Shown here: positions 25,301 to 33,814 of the stretch, one piece after another
Position numbering within the stretch: position 1 is the stretch's first letter
Layout: every line of letters starts with the position of its first letter
Notes under the pieces: model-generated
What the model saw: the letters and a program-made list of their open reading frames with translations, nothing else
Databases searched by the model: none
Told to the model about the DNA's origin: nothing
Assembly (NCBI GenBank): GCA_016648135.1
Contig: JADDOH010011063.1
Coordinates: 62,001-126,000 of the forward strand
DNA length: 64,000 nucleotides
From: Agrypnia vestita
Lineage: Eukaryota; Arthropoda; Insecta; Trichoptera; Phryganeidae
Reading direction: 5' to 3'
Made by a program: the position numbers and the translations under genes

Positions 25301-28300
25301 ATTTTATACAGCGCAAAATTGGGAATTCACCGAAACGTCGCACGTGCACATCGCACAAATCAAGTAAAAAATAATAGATAATAGCTTATTAAGCCTATCT
25401 CGCCCTACGCATGCATTCAAATTTCAAGTCTCTGTCAGTTAATTTCAAGTCTCTGTCAAGTCTCAATAGTTAATGTACACAGATCTGCACTCTATGATCT
25501 ACAAGTCGACAGCGAGAGAAGAGAAAGAAATAAACGGAGACGTTTTGTCTTGCTCTCGCTCGTTGCTTTGTATTACGTTGAATCTTGAATCGTCCACCGA
25601 CCACGGCGTCCGCCATCCACCGTCTACGAATTCAACTAGTCCATGCGATGAACGTAAACCGTCGACGCGTCGATGCAACGTTAACGGTTGATTTCAACTA
25701 GTCCGTCCATTCAACGCCCATCCCTACTGTAAAGTATTGTGGACTAGCTTTGTTACACCCTATATATTCGGAAATATGAAAGTCTTTTTCTGCTCCTGTG
25801 TCATTTTATTAATAAAAAAGCTATATGTTCACATATGTAGTCACAAAAACAATGTCTGTTCTCTAACTTAAAATTTTAAGTTAGAGAACAAAGTTAGAAT
25901 TTGTGTGAAAAATACCTGTATACATTAAGATTTTTCAATGGCATCTTCGCCATGGTTCTGCTGGTTCTGATAATCTGTACAACACTAATGTGAAATATGT
26001 TTTTTTAAGGTGGAATTGCTGGATACGTTCTTCGAGGATGGTTCTGCATATGTTTTGGGGCCAGAAGACAAAGACTGCTGGTATTTGTACACACTGCTGC
26101 CCGTTGAAGGTAAATAAAAACAACTCTCTCCCTTGAGTGATTGTGAACAGCATGTTGTTTACTTAAACAAGTTTAAATTATAAATTATCTTAAAAAAATA
26201 GTCACTATCGGGACACAAAACACGAAATTTCTATTACCACTGAGAGATTTTGAATTGATTATGCTGTGATGTAATACAGAAAACTCGCCAAAAAATCATC
26301 AACACATGTCTGTTTTGCCTAAGTGAGACATTAAATTCAAGTTCATAGAATTATTTCCTGAAAAAATCTTAACTACATAAATAAAATGTGATTTGCTTAA
26401 AATAATACCATCCACTTGTGTGGTTAGAACTGCTTTTACATTACAGTAAGAAAAATATTGACCAAATAAATATGTCAGTGACTACATATTTTATTCAGTA
26501 CTCTAAACACTAAAATTATTAATTAAAATTTGATAGATTTTGGAGTTTCGTAAACGTAAATATTTCCAAATTTTTAAAAAATAAGCGTAATGTTTCATTC
26601 CTCTCTTCCTTCCCTCTCAATAATCTGCACACATAACGAACACACATTTGTTTACATGTATAACCTAATTATCTAAATATAATAATTTCTTTGTCTGTCG
26701 GTTCGTAACTTGCTGGAATTACAACTATAGATAATAAGTAATGGTCGCCCACCAAATTACAGTCTTTGACATTTTTATATGATATTAAGTTGAAGGTATA
26801 AGCAAAAGTCAGTTTAAAAATAAATGGTTTTTCTATTCATGAATGTTCAGCTTCAAAATCCTACAATTATTATGTCCCGCGATTCTCGTGATTTTCACGG
26901 GTGTGCGGCTAGTATATAACTAATTTTATTTTCTCGATTTCTATATAGAACTCCTGAAGCTCAATCTATTTAAAAATATTTTAATATAGTCATTTTAAAA
27001 ATCGCATCACTAAATTTGCATTGATTTAATCATCAAAGGATATATGTACTTGTAAAAAATGTACAACGTATTCGATAACAAATAAATTACATTGCATATA
27101 ATTATAGTTGATATAAATAACTCCCATTACAAAACTATAATTTAACATACATAATAAGTGCCGTGATTAGTTTCTACACATAATGATTTAATAATTATCA
27201 TGTGCAAATTCAATTATTTTTAATTCTCAATTAGAATAACATGTTTAGACAGTTCGTCAGTTTTATGTAGGTTTGAAAGACACCAGATTATCATTGCACA
27301 TAAATCAATTGCACAAAGTTGTATGTTGAACTCTGATCGGCGGTGAATGATCCTATTTTAAGTGAGAAGTCAGCAGAACTTCTGTAGACTTAGCTAATAT
27401 TAAAGTCGGGCCTTATCTTTGTCACATTTATTATGAATAACAAATTTAGTCCGAGCCACGAGTTCAGCCACGGGGGCAAAACCGATGATTCGCAACTATG
27501 TTTATGTTTGCCGCCATCACATGGAAACAGACCTGCAATGATTGCACTGAATGCACTCAAATCTGCGGGAAGACAGAAATAATAAAATTATGTAAAAAAG
27601 GAAAGGCTTGCATAGATGGTTTGGTCTTATGGAGCCATTGACTGAATAACCTAGTAATTAGCATAAAATTCAGGACTCTGAAGTTTAAAAATCTACCAAG
27701 CACCAATTTTTTTCAACCCTTTGTCTTTATGTAGCAACAATTTGTGCGTGCTAAAACAACGTGATCTTATTCGGGAAAGAATGATTGTCTGTATAAATGT
27801 TTGTGTAGCAACAATCTGCGTGTGCTAAAACAACGTGATCTTATTCGGGAATGAATGATTGTCTGCATAAATGTTTGTGTAGCAACAATCTGCGTGTGCT
27901 AAAACAATGTGATCTTATTCGGGAATGAATGATTGTCTGCATAAATGTTTGTGTAGCAACAATCTGCGTGTGCTAAAACAACGTGATCTTATTCGGGAAA
28001 GAATGATTGTCTGCATAAATGTATTCAGTATTTACGATACCTTCTTGCCCCAGAAAGCACCCACATTTTTTATATCGTAAAGTATTATTTGAGGTTTATG
28101 TTACGGTTCTTCGACATATATAGGTATTGAAACAAAAACGCATAGATGTGTAGCGATTCGATTCTTAGTGTTTTGCTGGAGTAATCACAGAGTCCCAGGA
28201 GTCTGCCGCAGGGGAAAAAGTTGTACCGATTGTTTCTTATGTACGCAGCCATAGATTGTATGCACTATGTGGAGGTGTATTGCTTCTTTCTTCACTCGGG

Positions 28301-31300
28301 GTCATCGGTGAGCTATTGATTCAATATGAACTGACGATATCCTCGAGTTTTCAGGAGAGTGCTCTTGTGGCAAAAGGGCTGAAGACGCTCCAGAAAAATG
28401 TTGATTATCGAATCTCTATACAGCTGTTATAAAAAATTGGTTTTTGTTTCAACACCTAAATATTTGATTACTTAAATTGGGTATTGATTACTTAATTTTT
28501 TTTAAATGAATTGGAGTCGAGTTAATCTCTGACTGCTTCAACATAAAATACCATAGGTCAAAGACTTCAACTGCGCAGTCCCGTTATCCTCAAAAAGTGA
28601 CTGATAGTATTCTGTGATCAAGCTATTGGATACACTTCCATTGATAACTATATGTTTATGAAATAAAAGTATTAAATAATGAATCTTAAAATATTTAAAA
28701 TCAACATCTCAATTAAATTTTTTAGTTGTTAGATATAAAAGTAAAAATGAGAACAATTTTGTGAACACATGATTATGAATTATGTTTTTTCCAAAGCATT
28801 GGATATAAATTAGAATGGTATGGGCTGTAAGAAGAGGCATTTTTGTGGAGCACCTACGGATGAAGCTTATGTGAAATATATTTTAATGTTTTATTATTAT
28901 TGCAGGCACAGTGGGGGCTCTGGAGAAAGAGGAAAAGGATGACCGGGTGAGGCGAGCCCTGTGCGGCAATATCGCCAAAGCCGCTCCCGAGCCCGACCAA
29001 ACCATGGAGATGCTCATGTCCGACCTGGATCCGGACATCATGGCCATTTTCACCAAGGGCCAGTCCAAGGATGCCAAAGAAGCAACTCAGGTAATCAACT
29101 CGAGACTGTTTAACAAAGGAGGTAAAGCCTGAGGGGTATAAAAGCAAAGCCAGCAATATTTCACTGAGGTGTTTCTGAGATAAATATAAAAAACCTGTCG
29201 GTACTCAAGGAAATATCTCTGGAATTTGTGTATCCTACATCTTATTGGAAATAAGTTTTTAAAAACAATCGCTGCCATATCATATGTGTAATCAAATGAG
29301 AGGTATAAGTGTCTTAGTCCCGTGTAACAGAATCTTGCCAAATTAATTAGCGGTCATCCATAAAGTACGTCACACTAATTTCGTGATTTTTTGACCCCTC
29401 CCCCGTCCTTGTCACAGTTGGTCACATTTGTGAGACCTCCCCCCCTCCCTAGTGTGACGTCACATATTTAGCAATATTACATTTAGAAATTGATGAATAG
29501 ACGAAACACTTAGCATTCGATGGATTCACCTAAACCTTTCGCGCCTACCTCTATCGCATACAGTTGAACTATATAACCGTTTTTATTAAATTGTATTAGA
29601 TTTTGAAATGTGACGTCACGAAACTTAGGACCCCTCCCACCTCTTGTCACACAATGTCACAATTCGTCGACCCCCTCCCCTACCCCCTTAACGTGTGACG
29701 TACTTTATGGATGGCCCCTTACTGGGGTTTGATATAGAGTAAACCTTTCTTAAACAAAAAGATTATAAATTCATTATTGGCTAAATATGTGAGAAGTGGA
29801 ATGGAATATCTTTAGCTTTTTGAAGCCAAGTTCTTTTTAGATATAGTCTATTGCAGTATCATCAATAACAATCGTATTAATTCATTTTTGTCAGTTGTTT
29901 TAACAGTTACAAAAAAGACAATTGTTTAAATAAACCGTGTCGATGTGTCATCATTTTTACATAAAGATGTCATTTTCCAGCTTCCCTTGTGCAGTGTTCA
30001 CATGTGTTCTGTTTTATCCTAGAAATCTGGAATAGAGAAGATCATTCCGGGAATGAAGATCGACGATTTCCTCTTCGATCCGTGCGGCTACTCGATGAAC
30101 GGAGTTACAAAGGATGTGAGTAACTTTTTAAAAATACTAATAATTAATTTTGTACACTTGTCTTAATCACTGATCAATCTGAAAGATTTCTAATGCATAC
30201 GAGAAAAGGGTTATTAGACTTGTTCATTGTTATCATAACAACTGTTGCATTCTGATGACCATCAAATATTTTAATGTCACGTGTCCATTATCCAATTAAT
30301 TAACAGTGGTTAATTATGTATCATTCCTCGAAGAAAAATTTTGGCCAACATGCAGTATGTTTCCTCAACATTGTTACACAAATAATTCCCATTGATCATT
30401 TATGTTGCATTAAATATTTCAAATTTTCTAAATCATCGTATTATTTTCTTTTTAATGCCTTGATCCGTAAAGGGACAGCCTGATTTTCCAAATGTGAGTA
30501 GACGTGGAGTTTGGTTTTCCTTGCTTAATTAACCTGAGACCACTCTTCTGTGTGTTGTACTTTTTAATTTACTTAAATATTAACGATTTTAACACGAGAA
30601 ACAATAACCAACTGTACAAACGGTTAACCGGTCGTATGCCGCCCATACGTAACGCGGAATGTAAACTGTCTGCCTCGCAATTTGGCCCATGATTGCTTTT
30701 TTTGGACACTTTTTGTGATGGTTATATTCATGTAAAAATCAACAATAATCGCTAAGAAGTTGCAGTTTCCGGTTTCTCAATACATATACAGACTTCAATA
30801 ATTACTTATTCATTAATTATGAAAATAAGTAACGAAATTTACTGTCCGCACATGTTTATCGAATAAAACCATGGAAGCAATAACACTAAAGATATTGTAT
30901 TTCAATATTTTTGTTCTAAATATATAAAAGATTTTAAAAACAGATAATTAACACAATTACTGCGCCGACATTTAGTATGATGTTTTGTCCAGTTTTCGCG
31001 GCAAATAAGGTTGCTTAACGAATAAAACTCATTCATTCATTCAAAAACTTGAGATTTAACCAATAATATGCTTCAAAACCCCACAAACAGAGGTAAAATA
31101 GGTCAAATTCGCATACACGTCTAGAGAGCGCATATCTCAGCTCCGACATATAGAGGGTACAAAAATATTCGCGTAGTTCTACGCTCCGGCATACGACCGG
31201 TTAATAATTAACAAACTTAACATGATTTTTTTACGTACATATTTGGCGATTAACTTATTTTAACATAACCTCTCACAACCTTTGTTCAATTATCATCTTT

Positions 31301-33730
31301 GAATTTTTTTACATAAACATGCGAGAAGAAATCTTGCATTATCAACATGGCTGATATGATTTGAACTCGATCAACCTATGCCTCAGACCATTTAAATATT
31401 TGTGATAATTTCACTGAGTCTGTCCTTAATGTACAAGTTTATAATCAAATGAGTGTTTGACCTTTGCACAGTATTTTATATTTTAATTAATGTCCGTGGA
31501 ATAATAGAATAAGTAGAAGTAATTACTCTGTAAATAATTCATTATTTTGTCAACGCTTTCTTGTCTAGCGTAGCTGCCAAACAAGCATCTGGTTATTAGT
31601 TTGTTGCCAGGCAATAAATTATTATTTCATATTTTCTTACGTCATAATTATAAATAATCAATTTACTGTAACGTTTTATTTTTTAGATGGGACTCAATGT
31701 TTGTTTCTTAGAAAATTAGCAGACTCTTGTAGATTAATTTGTTTCTTAGAAAATTAGCTGTCTCTTGTAGATATGTTTCTTGAATACGTAAGCTCACTTT
31801 GTGTGTGTTCTTTTACATTGATAATATGTATTGATATGATGATATTTTATTAATATTTATGACACAATCATTTAAAATAGTTATCTTCACACTGATGTTT
31901 TCTATATGGAATGATCTCATTATGCAGTGAAACCCCCCGATGATTTGAAATTATTAGAGACCCAAAATGTTAATTTTAAAGTGATTAACCCCAATAATCA
32001 AAAAGTGCAGTATTTTGTGACTCAAAATAATTTTTGACTCCTGCGCCGTAAATCAATACATTTTAAATCACAGCATTTAAATGTTTTTTAACAAGTTGTA
32101 AAGCTGTAAAAATCTGTGCATCTTTTTGATCGCACTCACTCACATATCCTTTATATATTTCGCAGCAAAATTGTGGACACCTGTGTGTGGTTAGGTTGGA
32201 TAGTTTTAGTGTGCACTAATTACTCATGGCGCAATATTTGCATTAACATAATAGAGTAAATATTGCATTTTTGAAAAGATTTTTTGAAATGTGCAAAAAA
32301 AATGCAGTTTTTGCAAAAAAAAAAATTTTTTTGGTTTTCAATTTTTTTAGAAATTTATTTATTTGTTATATTAAATTTCGAATTAACGGGGTTACGCATA
32401 ATTTGGAATGTTTTTGGGTCCTTTGAATTTCAAATAAACAATGTGTTACCGTATTGTAATCAATAAAAACACAAAAAACATAATAGTGATATGTCATTTT
32501 TAATACAAATTTAATAGTTGTAACATTATAAAGTAAAAGTGTGTGTTTTTCTACCTCAGGGCTGCTACATGACCATCCACATAACTCCTGAGCCGGAGTA
32601 TTCGTACGTTTCGTTTGAGAGTAACATCCCAGCGGAGAGTTACGAGGAAGTCATCACACGAGTCATTGATACGTTCCGTCCGGGGAAGTTTGTGCTGACC
32701 GTGTTTGCAAACGAGGTATTACCCTTTTTTATGTAGTTTATCAAGTTTATTAATTTATCTTTAGTTCTTTTGTTATTTCTTACATTGTGATTTATAAACG
32801 TATTCAACTATTTTTCTCCGATGATTGCCTGGCGCATTGCGCTAAATTGTAAATGACTTTAACTCACATTAAACTTCTACTCAAACACTCAAAGATAATT
32901 CCTGCTGATGAGCTATGAACCATTTGCTATAGAATAAATAAATGAAAAAAATTATTGACATATTTCAAATAAAGAGGTACGCACATAAATTTTTTTTAGA
33001 ACCATCCTGAATAATTGAAAGTGTACCGTATTATAGTTTTTATTTTATTAAGTTACTTAGTCAGGAAAACAATGTTTATAAAATGTCTTGTGATGATGAT
33101 AATGTTGAGCCTGAACATATCAACGGTCCCTATGTAAACTCGGACATTTTCCAAAAATTTTATTCTGACTTTTTTGCATCAATATATAGAAAATATTCAT
33201 CTCCACAATACAAAATAAAAATAAAAATATTTCTACCTTTTTTAGAGAAAAAAATGACAACGTGGACAAATATGTTCATATGTTGTATGTATATATATGT
33301 TGTATGTATATAATATGTTGTATGTAAGGCCAAATTGCAAGCAGCTCTCCTGTAAAATTCACTTTTTGTAGACGTTAGATTTTACGTAGGGACCATCAAT
33401 AGAGTCTTAAGTGATTAAACGAATTCTAATGTAGTATAGAATCTTAAGAGTGAATTTATTTTCCAATTAGTTTCTCATCTCGAAGATTTTTTGGTAACTG
33501 TCGATATGCATCAATTTTTTCATTAATACATTAGACATGATCTGTGTAAGTGTGAGGGATTTTAAAAGTACAAGTTTATTTAACAATTTCAGGAGTCTCC
33601 AGTGGCAGACGCCCCACGCGAGCTGAAGAAGTTGTCGACATTTGGGTGTTACGAGCAGAAGGACGCTCAGTACTGTCGTTTCTCCGGTTACGACCTGCAC
33701 TACGCTCTGTACTGCAAGTTCCCCAGCTGA
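10156..33730 (+). CDS. SamDC: S-adenosylmethionine decarboxylase proenzyme (alpha-chain part; N-terminus not in view)
   Basis: This enzyme decarboxylates S-adenosylmethionine to supply the aminopropyl donor for spermidine and spermine; it is cytosolic. Visible exons are 10156-10357, 26010-26109, 28906-29090, 30023-30115, 32560-32715 and 33593-33730; all junctions are GT-AG and the reading frame stays open across every splice. The self-cleavage motif SESSMFVS opens the first exon, and the proenzyme would be cut between Glu and the first following Ser, which becomes the pyruvoyl group. Family catalytic or binding positions are present: the Cys of LKTCGTT, the Phe and Ser of FDPCGYSMNG, and the His and Glu of IHITPEPE. 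From the pyruvoyl Ser to the stop there are 289 residues, somewhat longer than the vertebrate alpha chain, because exon 3 carries an extra charged stretch after GTVGALEKEEKDD. Roughly 67 residues of beta chain should precede 10156; I could not find them, so the gene is partial here. Identity is certain at family level. Confidence 0.95.
10548..10703 (-). repeat. tRNA-derived SINE, copy 2
   Basis: On the minus strand: GGCCCTCGTAGCCCAGTGGG, a CGGT-TTCTCGC-ACCG anticodon-like hairpin, and B box GGTTCGATCCC, followed by a non-tRNA tail. The anticodon-like loop would read CTC. It lies in the SamDC intron. Confidence 0.7.
10715..11000. repeat. Foldback family A, right half
   Basis: Ends in 'caccctgtata' at 10990-11000 and matches the right half of the 9567 copy. 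Confidence 0.65.
11007..11332. mobile_element. hAT-type nonautonomous element (Tip100/Zaphod-like ends)
   Basis: Left AGTGATGGCGGACC and right GGTTCGCCATCACT are inverted. The subterminal CACGCGTGTCATAGG is typical of this hAT group as I know it. The flanking octamers 'gtatagag' and 'atatggag' match at 6 of 8. The 104-codon ORF inside is not transposase. Confidence 0.65.
11333..12366. other. No gene recognised (SamDC intron)
   Basis: AT-rich. Three degenerate copies of a phrase of the form 'atctatattatgattgc...aaaa...gcagt...' occur at about 11450-11530, 11790-11880 and 11910-11970. Confidence 0.4.
12367..12790. mobile_element. TA-flanked inverted-repeat element, 424 bp
   Basis: CAGGGTGTCCCGTCTCCGAC at the left is inverted at the right (12771-12790), and 'cgggtgatagg' subterminal blocks also pair. 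TA lies directly outside both ends, fitting a Tc1/mariner-type MITE. Confidence 0.8.
13724..14439. mobile_element. hAT-like element, 716 bp, 8-bp duplication
   Basis: The right end is ...GTCTGCCGACCCCTG; the left end is CAGACCGCGGCTCGCGAGCC, apparently missing the matching first bases. The flanks TGCTAGGG and TACTAGGG agree at 7 of 8. The GCGGCTCGCGAGCCG block is typical of hAT ends. No transposase is readable. Confidence 0.65.
14640..14965. repeat. Foldback family A, diverged copy
   Basis: Shares 'tttttcaatatttctgac', 'gttttactaaaaaaaatgc' and 'tatctccgtaactgttga' blocks with the 9567 element. Confidence 0.55.
15040..15330 (-). repeat. Family B element with GC-rich core
   Basis: On the minus strand it runs from GTAACCCGTCAAATAAGACG through 'cgcgtctttgctaagccc' and a GC-rich core (15125-15225) to 'gacaggcaacgaaattatta'. 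The core holds GGGTTTCAAGGCCC, B-box-like. A sister copy is at 18910-19175. Confidence 0.6.
15557..16028. mobile_element. hAT-like element with TCGATATATCGA-rich interior, 472 bp
   Basis: Termini TAGGGATGGG and CCCATCCCTA. The octamers CTGTGTAT (15549-15556) and CTGTTTAT (16029-16036) differ at one base, a likely 8-bp target duplication. The interior is built from repeats of atatcgat, which is its own inverse, plus pyrimidine-rich runs with 'ggcgacc'. No transposase. Confidence 0.75.
16060..16330. repeat. Cluster of GAGCATGC / TTATTAGTGGCATG motifs
   Basis: At least six copies in both orientations of a motif around GCTTATTAGTGGCATGC or TGAGCATGCT; another inverted copy is at 16663-16682 (GAGCATGCCACTAATAAGCA). 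GCATGC is palindromic, so the cluster can form many alternative hairpins. Confidence 0.55.
16970..17110. repeat. Foldback family A, left arm
   Basis: 'ggattcccgccttgataatg', 'ggagatacgcaatatcag' and 'cttattttttgca' match the left arm at 9590-9740. Confidence 0.55.
17395..17560. repeat. Half copy of the 44197 palindrome family
   Basis: 'cagagacaaaactctttat', 'gaacgttacattgtgtaaag' and 'cacttaagccagttcatata' match one arm of 44197-44658. Confidence 0.55.
17573..17842. mobile_element. Inverted-repeat element family D, intact copy (270 bp)
   Basis: GCATATCGTCGCTGTATATA is inverted at 17823-17842, and 'acattctgagataaacgaat' pairs with 'attcgttcatctcagaatgt'. It is the reference for the interrupted copy at 20923-21642. 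Confidence 0.8.
17850..18015. repeat. Foldback family A, right arm
   Basis: Contains 'taactgattgtccaac', 'aaatattgaaaaaaatacaa' and 'agaacgttttcgactaataa', matching the right arm of the 9567 element. Confidence 0.5.
18105..18910. other. Family B fragment, then no gene recognised
   Basis: 18105-18180 matches family B ('aatttcgttgtctgtccgg', 'ttcgtgtaacgtcc'). The rest is AT-rich with no ORF of note. Confidence 0.4.
18910..19175 (+). repeat. Family B element with GC-rich core, copy 2
   Basis: Runs from 'cttgtcaaaaatgacgg' through 'cgcgtctttgctaagcc', the core 'ctggcccagtgttcaagccc' and 'ggccgtttaatttg' to 'gacagacaaagaaattatta'. Same order as 15040-15330 inverted. Confidence 0.6.
19176..20690. 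other. No gene recognised (SamDC intron)
   Basis: AT-rich, with no convincing ORF or inverted repeat. Confidence 0.4.
20695..20922. other. Isolated GC-rich, CpG-dense island
   Basis: About 230 bases of strikingly high GC inside an AT-rich intron, with many CG dinucleotides (gccggctgcacccggctgcg type). It is open in several frames on both strands because of composition only. It abuts the element at 20923. Confidence 0.6.
20923..21642. mobile_element. Family D element interrupted by another repeat
   Basis: Left arm 20923-21037 and right arm 21493-21642 match the intact 17573-17842 copy. The junction inside is filled by the repeat at 21038-21492. Confidence 0.75.
21038..21492. mobile_element. 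Inserted repeat family E, copy 1 (455 bp)
   Basis: Starts GTAACCCATAAAAACCAAG and ends GGGAGTAAAAA; the copy at 60620-61172 has the same two ends. It includes 'cagctcgattggatcacggg', a phrase also seen diverged near 14210-14245. Confidence 0.7.
21690..22430 (-). pseudogene. Decayed non-LTR retrotransposon, reverse transcriptase C-terminal part
   Basis: On the minus strand near 22400-22357 one frame reads FVQSILQYGIIGWGTL, the conserved (S)ILxYGIxxWG block that follows the RT domain in CR1/Jockey-type elements. After a frameshift the remainder reads MNVPKLDRLYKNTSILQI to YLGVKYFNNLPMNIR (22251-21979), like the 'FNxLP' end of such proteins. Stops and frameshifts make it inactive. The 3' part is AT-rich with AATAAAG-like sequence near 21715. 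Confidence 0.65.
22437..23268. mobile_element. Foldback element with a tRNA-like centre, about 830 bp
   Basis: The left arm from ACGAAAATGTGGGTTTTTAT (22438) pairs with the right arm ending at 23268 over about 110 bases, including 'caataacttagatggaacct' against its inverse at about 23194-23213. Between the arms lies a tRNA-like unit at 22930-23017. Confidence 0.75.
22930..23017 (-). repeat. tRNA-like sequence (pseudogene or SINE head)
   Basis: On the minus strand: acceptor GTTGCTA pairs with TAGTAAC, D arm TAGCTTAGTGGTCAGAGCA, T arm CTGGGTTCGAATCCCAG. The anticodon stem region (CCGGCCCCGGAAAGGAGG) does not form a normal 5-bp stem with a 7-base loop, so I do not call a functional tRNA. AATATTA-type flanks extend the acceptor pairing. 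Confidence 0.65.
23290..23372. repeat. Family D right arm
   Basis: 'cattcatttcagaatgtacc', 'aaacggcatattggctt' and 'atatatacagcgacaat' match the right end of the 17573 element. Confidence 0.6.
23440..23605. repeat. G-rich imperfect tandem repeats
   Basis: Three units of about 70 bases, each with a G run followed by 'gttgtttcagttttc' or 'gtgtttcagtttccaa'. The short ORFs here are products of the repeat. Confidence 0.55.
24600..25772. mobile_element. Foldback family A copy split by a hAT-like insertion
   Basis: The right arm up to 'ggaatctacctgtaaag' (24829) continues after the insertion as 'ctgtaaagtattgtggacta' and 'tgttacaccctatatat' (25727-25772). Confidence 0.75.
24830..25726. mobile_element. 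hAT-like element, 897 bp, perfect 8-bp target duplication
   Basis: TAGGGATGGG at the left, CCCATCCCTA at the right; CTGTAAAG directly flanks both sides (24822-24829, 25727-25734). The subterminal parts are rich in GTCGAC, ACTAGT and GTCAAC-type self-complementary words. No transposase is readable; a 72-codon ORF at 25473 is not one. Confidence 0.85.
25858..25889. repeat. Perfect 32-bp palindrome
   Basis: GTTCTCTAACTTAAAA is followed by its exact inverse, 120 bases upstream of a SamDC exon. Confidence 0.8.
26010..26109 (+). CDS. SamDC: SamDC exon 2 (visible)
   Basis: The exon encodes VELLDTFFEDGSAYVLG then DKDCWYLYTLLPVE, the family segment around the DCWYLYT signature. The acceptor is a ttttttaag tract ending at 26009 and the donor is gtaaat at 26110. 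It is 100 bases long and ends one base into a Gly codon that the next exon completes. Confidence 0.92.
26677..26918 (-). repeat. Family B-related dispersed element
   Basis: On the minus strand it begins 'actagccgcacacccgtg' and ends near 'gacagacaaagaaattatta', the same order of ends as other family B copies. Confidence 0.5.
27731..28026. repeat. Minisatellite: four tandem 74-bp units
   Basis: Units start at 27731, 27805, 27879 and 27953, each GTAGCAACAAT(C/T)TG...; they differ at only a few bases. Intronic in SamDC. Confidence 0.95.
28027..28905. other. No gene recognised (SamDC intron)
   Basis: Unique-looking AT-rich intron sequence. Confidence 0.4.
28906..29090 (+). CDS. SamDC: SamDC exon 3 (visible)
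   Basis: The acceptor is tgcag at 28901-28905 and the donor is gtaatc at 29091. It encodes GTVGALEKEEKDDRVRRAL followed by the conserved segment DQTMEMLMSDLDPDIM. The charged stretch between the previous exon and DQTMEM is longer than in vertebrate enzymes. It ends in phase 0. Confidence 0.92.
29352..29716. mobile_element. Inverted-repeat element, 365 bp
   Basis: GGTCATCCATAAAGTACGTC at the left is inverted at the right (GACGTACTTTATGGATGGCC). C-rich runs (cccctccccc) follow inside. No ORF. This terminal sequence is a familiar insect MITE type as I recall it. Confidence 0.8.
30023..30115 (+). CDS. SamDC: SamDC exon 4 (visible)
   Basis: The exon encodes KSGIEKIIPGMKIDDF then LFDPCGYSMNGVTKD, with the family Phe (substrate stacking) and Ser (processing/catalysis) in FDPCGYSMNG. 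The acceptor is cctag at 30018-30022 and the donor is gtgagt at 30116. It has exactly 31 codons, phase 0 at both ends. Confidence 0.93.
30628..31200. mobile_element. piggyBac-like nonautonomous element, TTAA-flanked, 573 bp
   Basis: CCGGTCGTATGCCG at 30628 and CGGCATACGACCGG at 31187-31200 are exact inverses, each bordered by TTAA (30624-30627, 31201-31204). No transposase. In a SamDC intron. Confidence 0.85.
31925..32453. mobile_element. pogo/Tigger-like MITE, eroded copy
   Basis: CAGTGAAACCCCCCGATGAT at the left, 'gcgccgtaaatcaatacatt' inside, and 'cgaattaacggggtt' near the right match the better copy at 51204-51769. Confidence 0.6.
32560..32715 (+). CDS. SamDC: SamDC exon 5 (visible)
   Basis: The exon encodes GCYMTIHITPEPEYSYVSFE then ESYEEVITRVIDTFRPGKFV. 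It contains the His needed for processing and the Glu that contacts substrate. The acceptor is cctcag at 32554-32559 and the donor is gtatta at 32716. It has 52 codons, phase 0. Confidence 0.94.
33593..33730 (+). CDS. SamDC: SamDC last coding exon and stop
   Basis: The exon runs from ESPVADAPRELKKLSTFGCY to the C-terminus ALYCKFPS and TGA at 33728-33730. The acceptor is tttcag at 33587-33592. The C-terminal block resembles the variable tail of animal SamDC. A long 3' UTR follows. Confidence 0.9.
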   Translation, partial: ESPVADAPRELKKLSTFGCYEQKDAQYCRFSGYDLHYALYCKFPS

Positions 33731-33814
33731 GGGTCGTGGGGCAGCGGAGCATCCAACCCACGGACCTCCCCCCTGACTCTCGCTTCCTTCCCTCGATTCA
33801 CAGTTCCCTCAGCC

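Noticed and set aside
27731..28026. CRISPR-like array
   Set aside because: Whole 74-bp units are repeated without unique spacers, in a eukaryotic intron.
28854..29156. Minus-strand ORFs opposite a SamDC exon
   Set aside because: Antisense shadows of the exon at 28906-29090.
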